Source: Saussurea involucrata
Lineage: Eukaryota; Streptophyta; Magnoliopsida; Asterales; Asteraceae
Length of the DNA stretch: 64,000 bases
Assembly: GCA_033807775.1 (NCBI GenBank)
Contig: CM066322.1
Span: forward strand, 16,791,001 to 16,855,000
Direction of reading: 5' to 3'
Shown: positions 61,435 to 64,000 of the stretch, piece after piece
How positions within the stretch are numbered: the stretch's first letter is position 1
How the letters are laid out: the number at the start of each line of letters is the position of its first letter
Notes under the pieces: generated by a model
Told to the model about the DNA's origin: nothing
Database searches by the model: none
The model's input: the letters and a program-made list of their open reading frames with translations, nothing else
Position numbers and translations under genes: made by a program

Positions 61435-64000
61435 ATGTCTCGTATTACCTCTGTGGTATGTTTTCTTTATGTTTTTTGTTATTTTTTGTATGTTATTTTA
61501 AGTTAAGATATATGATTTGTATGTTGTTAGAGTGTTTATAAGTTTTGTTTTGTTTGAATATGTTCTATGTTTAACATTTTTAAGATATATGATATGTATG
61601 GTTTTATGTTTGAATGTGATATTTGTATGTTATAATGTGTATGTTGTTATAGGAGTATTTTTATAAAAAATTGTTAAAAGTGTGTTTTTATAAAAAATTT
61701 GTTAAGAATGTGTTTTTTTATAAAAATAATTCTTAAAAGTGTGCTTTTATGAAAAATGTTAACAATGTGTTTTTTTATAAAAAAAATTTGTTAAGAGTGT
61801 GTTTTTATAAAAAAATTGTTAAGAGTGTGTTTTTATAAAAAATTGTTAAAAATGTGTTTTTTTATAAAAATAATTCTTAAAAGTGTGTTTTTATAAAAAA
61901 ATGTTAACAATGTGTTTTTTATAAAAAAATTGGTAAGAATGTGTTTTTATAAAAAAAAAATTGGTAAGAATGTGTTTTTATAAAAAATTGTTAAAAAATT
62001 GTTTTTTTATAAAAATAATTCTTAAAAGTGTGCTTTTATAAAAAAATGTTAACAATGTGTTTTTTTATAAAAAAATTGTTAACAGTGTGTTTTTATAAAA
62101 AAATTGTTAAGAGTGTGTTTTTATAAAAAAATTGTTAAAAATGTGTTTTTTATAAAAATAATTCTTAAATGTGTGTTTTTATAAAAAAATGTTAACAATG
62201 TGTTTTTTTATAAAAAAAATTGGTAAGAATGTGTTTTTATAAAAAAATTGTTAAAAATGTGTTTTTTTATAAAAATAATTCTTAAAAGTGTGCTTTTATA
62301 AAAAAAATGTTAACAATGTGCTTTTTTTATAAAAAAAATTGTTAAGAGTGTGTTTTTATAAAAAAATTGGTAAGAATGTGTTTTTATAAAAAATTGTTAA
62401 AAATGTGTTTTTTATAAAAATAATTCTTAAAAGTGTGCTTTTATAAAAAAAATGTTAACAATGTGTTTTTTTATAAAAAAATTTGTTCAACAGTGTTTTT
62501 TATAAAAAAATTGTTAACAATGTGTTTTTATAAAAAATTGTTAAGAATGACAACTTAGGTCCCTATGGTTTTAAGAATGACAATTAGGTCCCTACGGTTT
62601 TAAGAATGACAACTTAGGTCCCTAAACTTTTAAGAATGACAATTTAGGTCCCTAAACTTTTAAGAATGCCAATTAGGTCCCTAAACTATTAAGAATGACA
62701 ACTAGGGTCCCTAAACTTTTAAGAATGCCAATTAGGTCCCTAAATTTCACATGCCACACTTAAATTCATTTTAAGAATCGCAACATCTATATATAACAAT
62801 ATTATACGTTGAAATAAAATAAACCGCAACATATCTATTTGGATTTTGTCAAACGGGTGTAAATAGCCCTAAGGTATGTCGGGATTTAAGCAATCCTTGT
62901 GATTCCCCTGCTACCTGGAAGTCCAATAGATTGAGTGGTTTCTTTTCTAAACTAAAACAAACGAATAATTATCAACACAATAAACCAAACAAGCAAAAGC
63001 ATCTATATATAACACTAACTATAACATCTGTGAATGACTATGTAGAGGGATTTCTTTTACATCGACTTGACGCTAAAGTGCAAAGTTTCCTACATCGAGG
63101 GGTTAGGAGCGTGCTTTAGGGGATTAGGTGGTCGCGCGGATACCCTTGAGGCCATCTTTAGAGGGACACCGTTCAGGCCATGGATGGATGTGTCTTACTC
63201 TGCTGGCGACCCTACGCTAGTACACATGTTTCTACAGTTGGAGGTCGAGGACGCCAACGCTGAGCCGGAGGAGATGCATTTTGATTTCTTCGGCGATCGA
63301 TTGCATTTTGGGCGTCGTGAGTTCTGTCTAATTACAGGACTACATTTTGGAGAGGCTCCCCCCCTTCCTCCCTTAGCAGACTGCGGCTTCGTTCCTAGGG
63401 TTTTCGGCATTTCAGCATCTCGTTTGAAGCTGAAGGCAGCCCGGGACATGATGAAAGAGGGCCTTAGTGCCCTAACCGACGACGATGCTGTCCGTGTATG
63501 CTTGGTGGTGATCGTGGATATGGGCTTCATGGGCCGTGAGTATAGCCAGTATGCTTCCTCGACGGTCCTTAGGGCCGTCGAGGACCTTGAGCTGTTTAAC
63601 AGCTACCCGTGGGGTAGCCATATCTGGACACATTGCTACTTAATCTTGCACCGAGCCATAACCATACGCGACTCCGATCGACATGGAAAGATGAACCTTT
63701 GTGGTTTTACATACGCCTTCAAGGTTAGATACGTAGAATAACAATTGTTAATAATACATACAAACTGTTTGGCTTTTCTTTTTACGTACTTGCTCTTCTT
63801 GTCTAATTCCAGATATGGATCTTGGAGATGTTTCCCGCATCAATCCGATATTTCGTCAAGCGCGACGACCGAGTACTTAGGGGAACCCGTTGGGACAAGC
63901 GTGTTACCCTAAGTAGGTCGCTTTGGGTTCAGTTCTTCAATGAATCTAGAAATGTAAGTTCTTTTACTATGTTTACAATTTGCATACGTTAGTCCCGCTT
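61435..64000 (+). CDS. DUF1985-type gene of MULE-2 (5' part, open as far as seen)
   Basis: Exons 61435-61455 (7 codons, MSRITSV), 63046-63723 (226 codons) and 63813-63953 (47 codons), all joined in phase 0 by GT-AG introns; the next donor GTAAGTTC is at 63954 and the gene continues past the window. Exon 2 carries the DUF1985-type block (DLTLKCKVSYIEG, FRGTPFRPWMD, FGRREFCLITGLHFGEAPP), then ADCGFVPRVFGISASRLKLK, AVRVCLVVIVDMGFMG and LFNSYPWGSHIWTHCYLIL. Exon 3 has LEMFPASIRYF and LRGTRWDKR. No stop or frame break is present, unlike the MULE-1 copy. In MULE-1 the equivalent gene continues into a Ulp1-like protease domain. Confidence 0.8.
61650..62545 (+). repeat. 'GTGTTTTTATAAAAAAATTGTTAA' satellite in intron 1 of MULE-2
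   Basis: Roughly 25-35 degenerate 24-35-bp units combining GTGTG(T)n, ATAAAAA and TTGTTAAGA. Inverted equivalent of the 21121-21890 array in MULE-1 and in the same place relative to exon 1. Confidence 0.88.
62545..62750 (+). repeat. 'AAGAATGACAACTTAGGTCCC' satellite in intron 1 of MULE-2
   Basis: About seven units of roughly 30 bp with TTTAAGAATGACAAYTTAGG and TCCCTAAAC. Inverted equivalent of the MULE-1 array at 20725-21120, with fewer copies. Confidence 0.88.

Larger units (their letters stand above)
60992..64000 (+). mobile_element. Second Mutator-like element (MULE-2), 5' portion, runs off the window
   Basis: Starts GGGAAATTAATTAAAATGCC with the same motif order as the MULE-1 TIR (repeated 'AAAATGCCACAA' words, GGTGGGCCC, GCGATCGC palindrome, then GCCACGCGTC). 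Gene order and promoter match the promoter-proximal half of MULE-1 in mirror image. The right TIR and target duplication lie beyond 64000, so the left boundary is known only to a base or two. Confidence 0.85.

Overview
This is a nuclear window from a flowering plant, probably a eudicot. A precise species call is not possible from sequence alone. The evidence is spliced genes with GT-AG introns, a plant-type actin gene with the classic 394- and 614-nt exons and a leader intron, a eukaryotic tRNA-Lys, Copia LTR retrotransposons primed by initiator tRNA-Met, Helitron ends, a Mutator-like element (MULE) of the DUF1985/Ulp1 kind, and many Tourist-like MITEs with TAA/TTA target duplications. Only four ordinary host genes are convincing: an intronless conserved plant gene of unknown function (1481-2158, +), a tRNA-Lys(CTT) (35382-35454, -), a complete ten-exon dolichyl-phosphate beta-glucosyltransferase gene of the ALG5 type (35598-37926, +), and a complete actin gene (CDS 53118-54845, -). 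Almost everything else is transposable-element DNA, often nested several layers deep.

Layout. 1-3.3 kb: the unknown host gene between two Tourist-like MITEs. About 3.6-8.8 kb: a non-autonomous Helitron carrying an exon recognisable as DNA polymerase zeta (REV3). 8.86-22.54 kb: a 13.7-kb MULE (here 'MULE-1') with imperfect terminal inverted repeats (TIRs) of roughly 230-250 bp and a 10-bp target duplication. It carries a decayed multi-exon DUF1985 + Ulp1-protease-like gene and a second, coiled-coil gene of unknown function, and it is itself interrupted by an internally deleted Copia ('Copia-A') and a solo LTR. 22.7-23.7 kb: a Tourist-like element. About 23.8-34.8 kb: a second Helitron of the same family, hit by a short-LTR Copia ('Copia-E'), which in turn was hit by a hAT element.

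35-38 kb: tRNA-Lys and ALG5, transcribed divergently. 39.26-49.44 kb: a three-level nest, Tourist-like D containing Tourist-like C containing a nearly intact Copia ('Copia-B', 8.3 kb, same family as Copia-A). 49.63-51.37 kb: a large solo LTR. 53-56 kb: actin. 56.2-60.1 kb: MITEs, a Helitron 3' end, and MITEs inside MITEs. 60.99 kb to the window end: a second MULE ('MULE-2') in the opposite orientation to MULE-1, whose gene is still open as far as it can be followed.

The most striking observations concern the two MULEs. Both encode the same gene, beginning with a 7-codon first exon, then a 1.6-1.7-kb intron filled with two kinds of satellite in the same order, then a DUF1985 exon. Every intron I can place in the gene is phase 0. 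In MULE-1 a 160-bp unit made of one complete 81-nt exon and one complete 79-nt intron has been amplified in tandem, which lengthens the protein by 27 residues per copy without breaking frame or splicing. No MURA transposase is visible, so the element would have to be moved in trans. A second notable pattern is in Copia-A and Copia-B: just upstream of the LTR TATA box lie three pairs of a GGTATACC palindrome, with the two members of each pair 21-22 bp apart.
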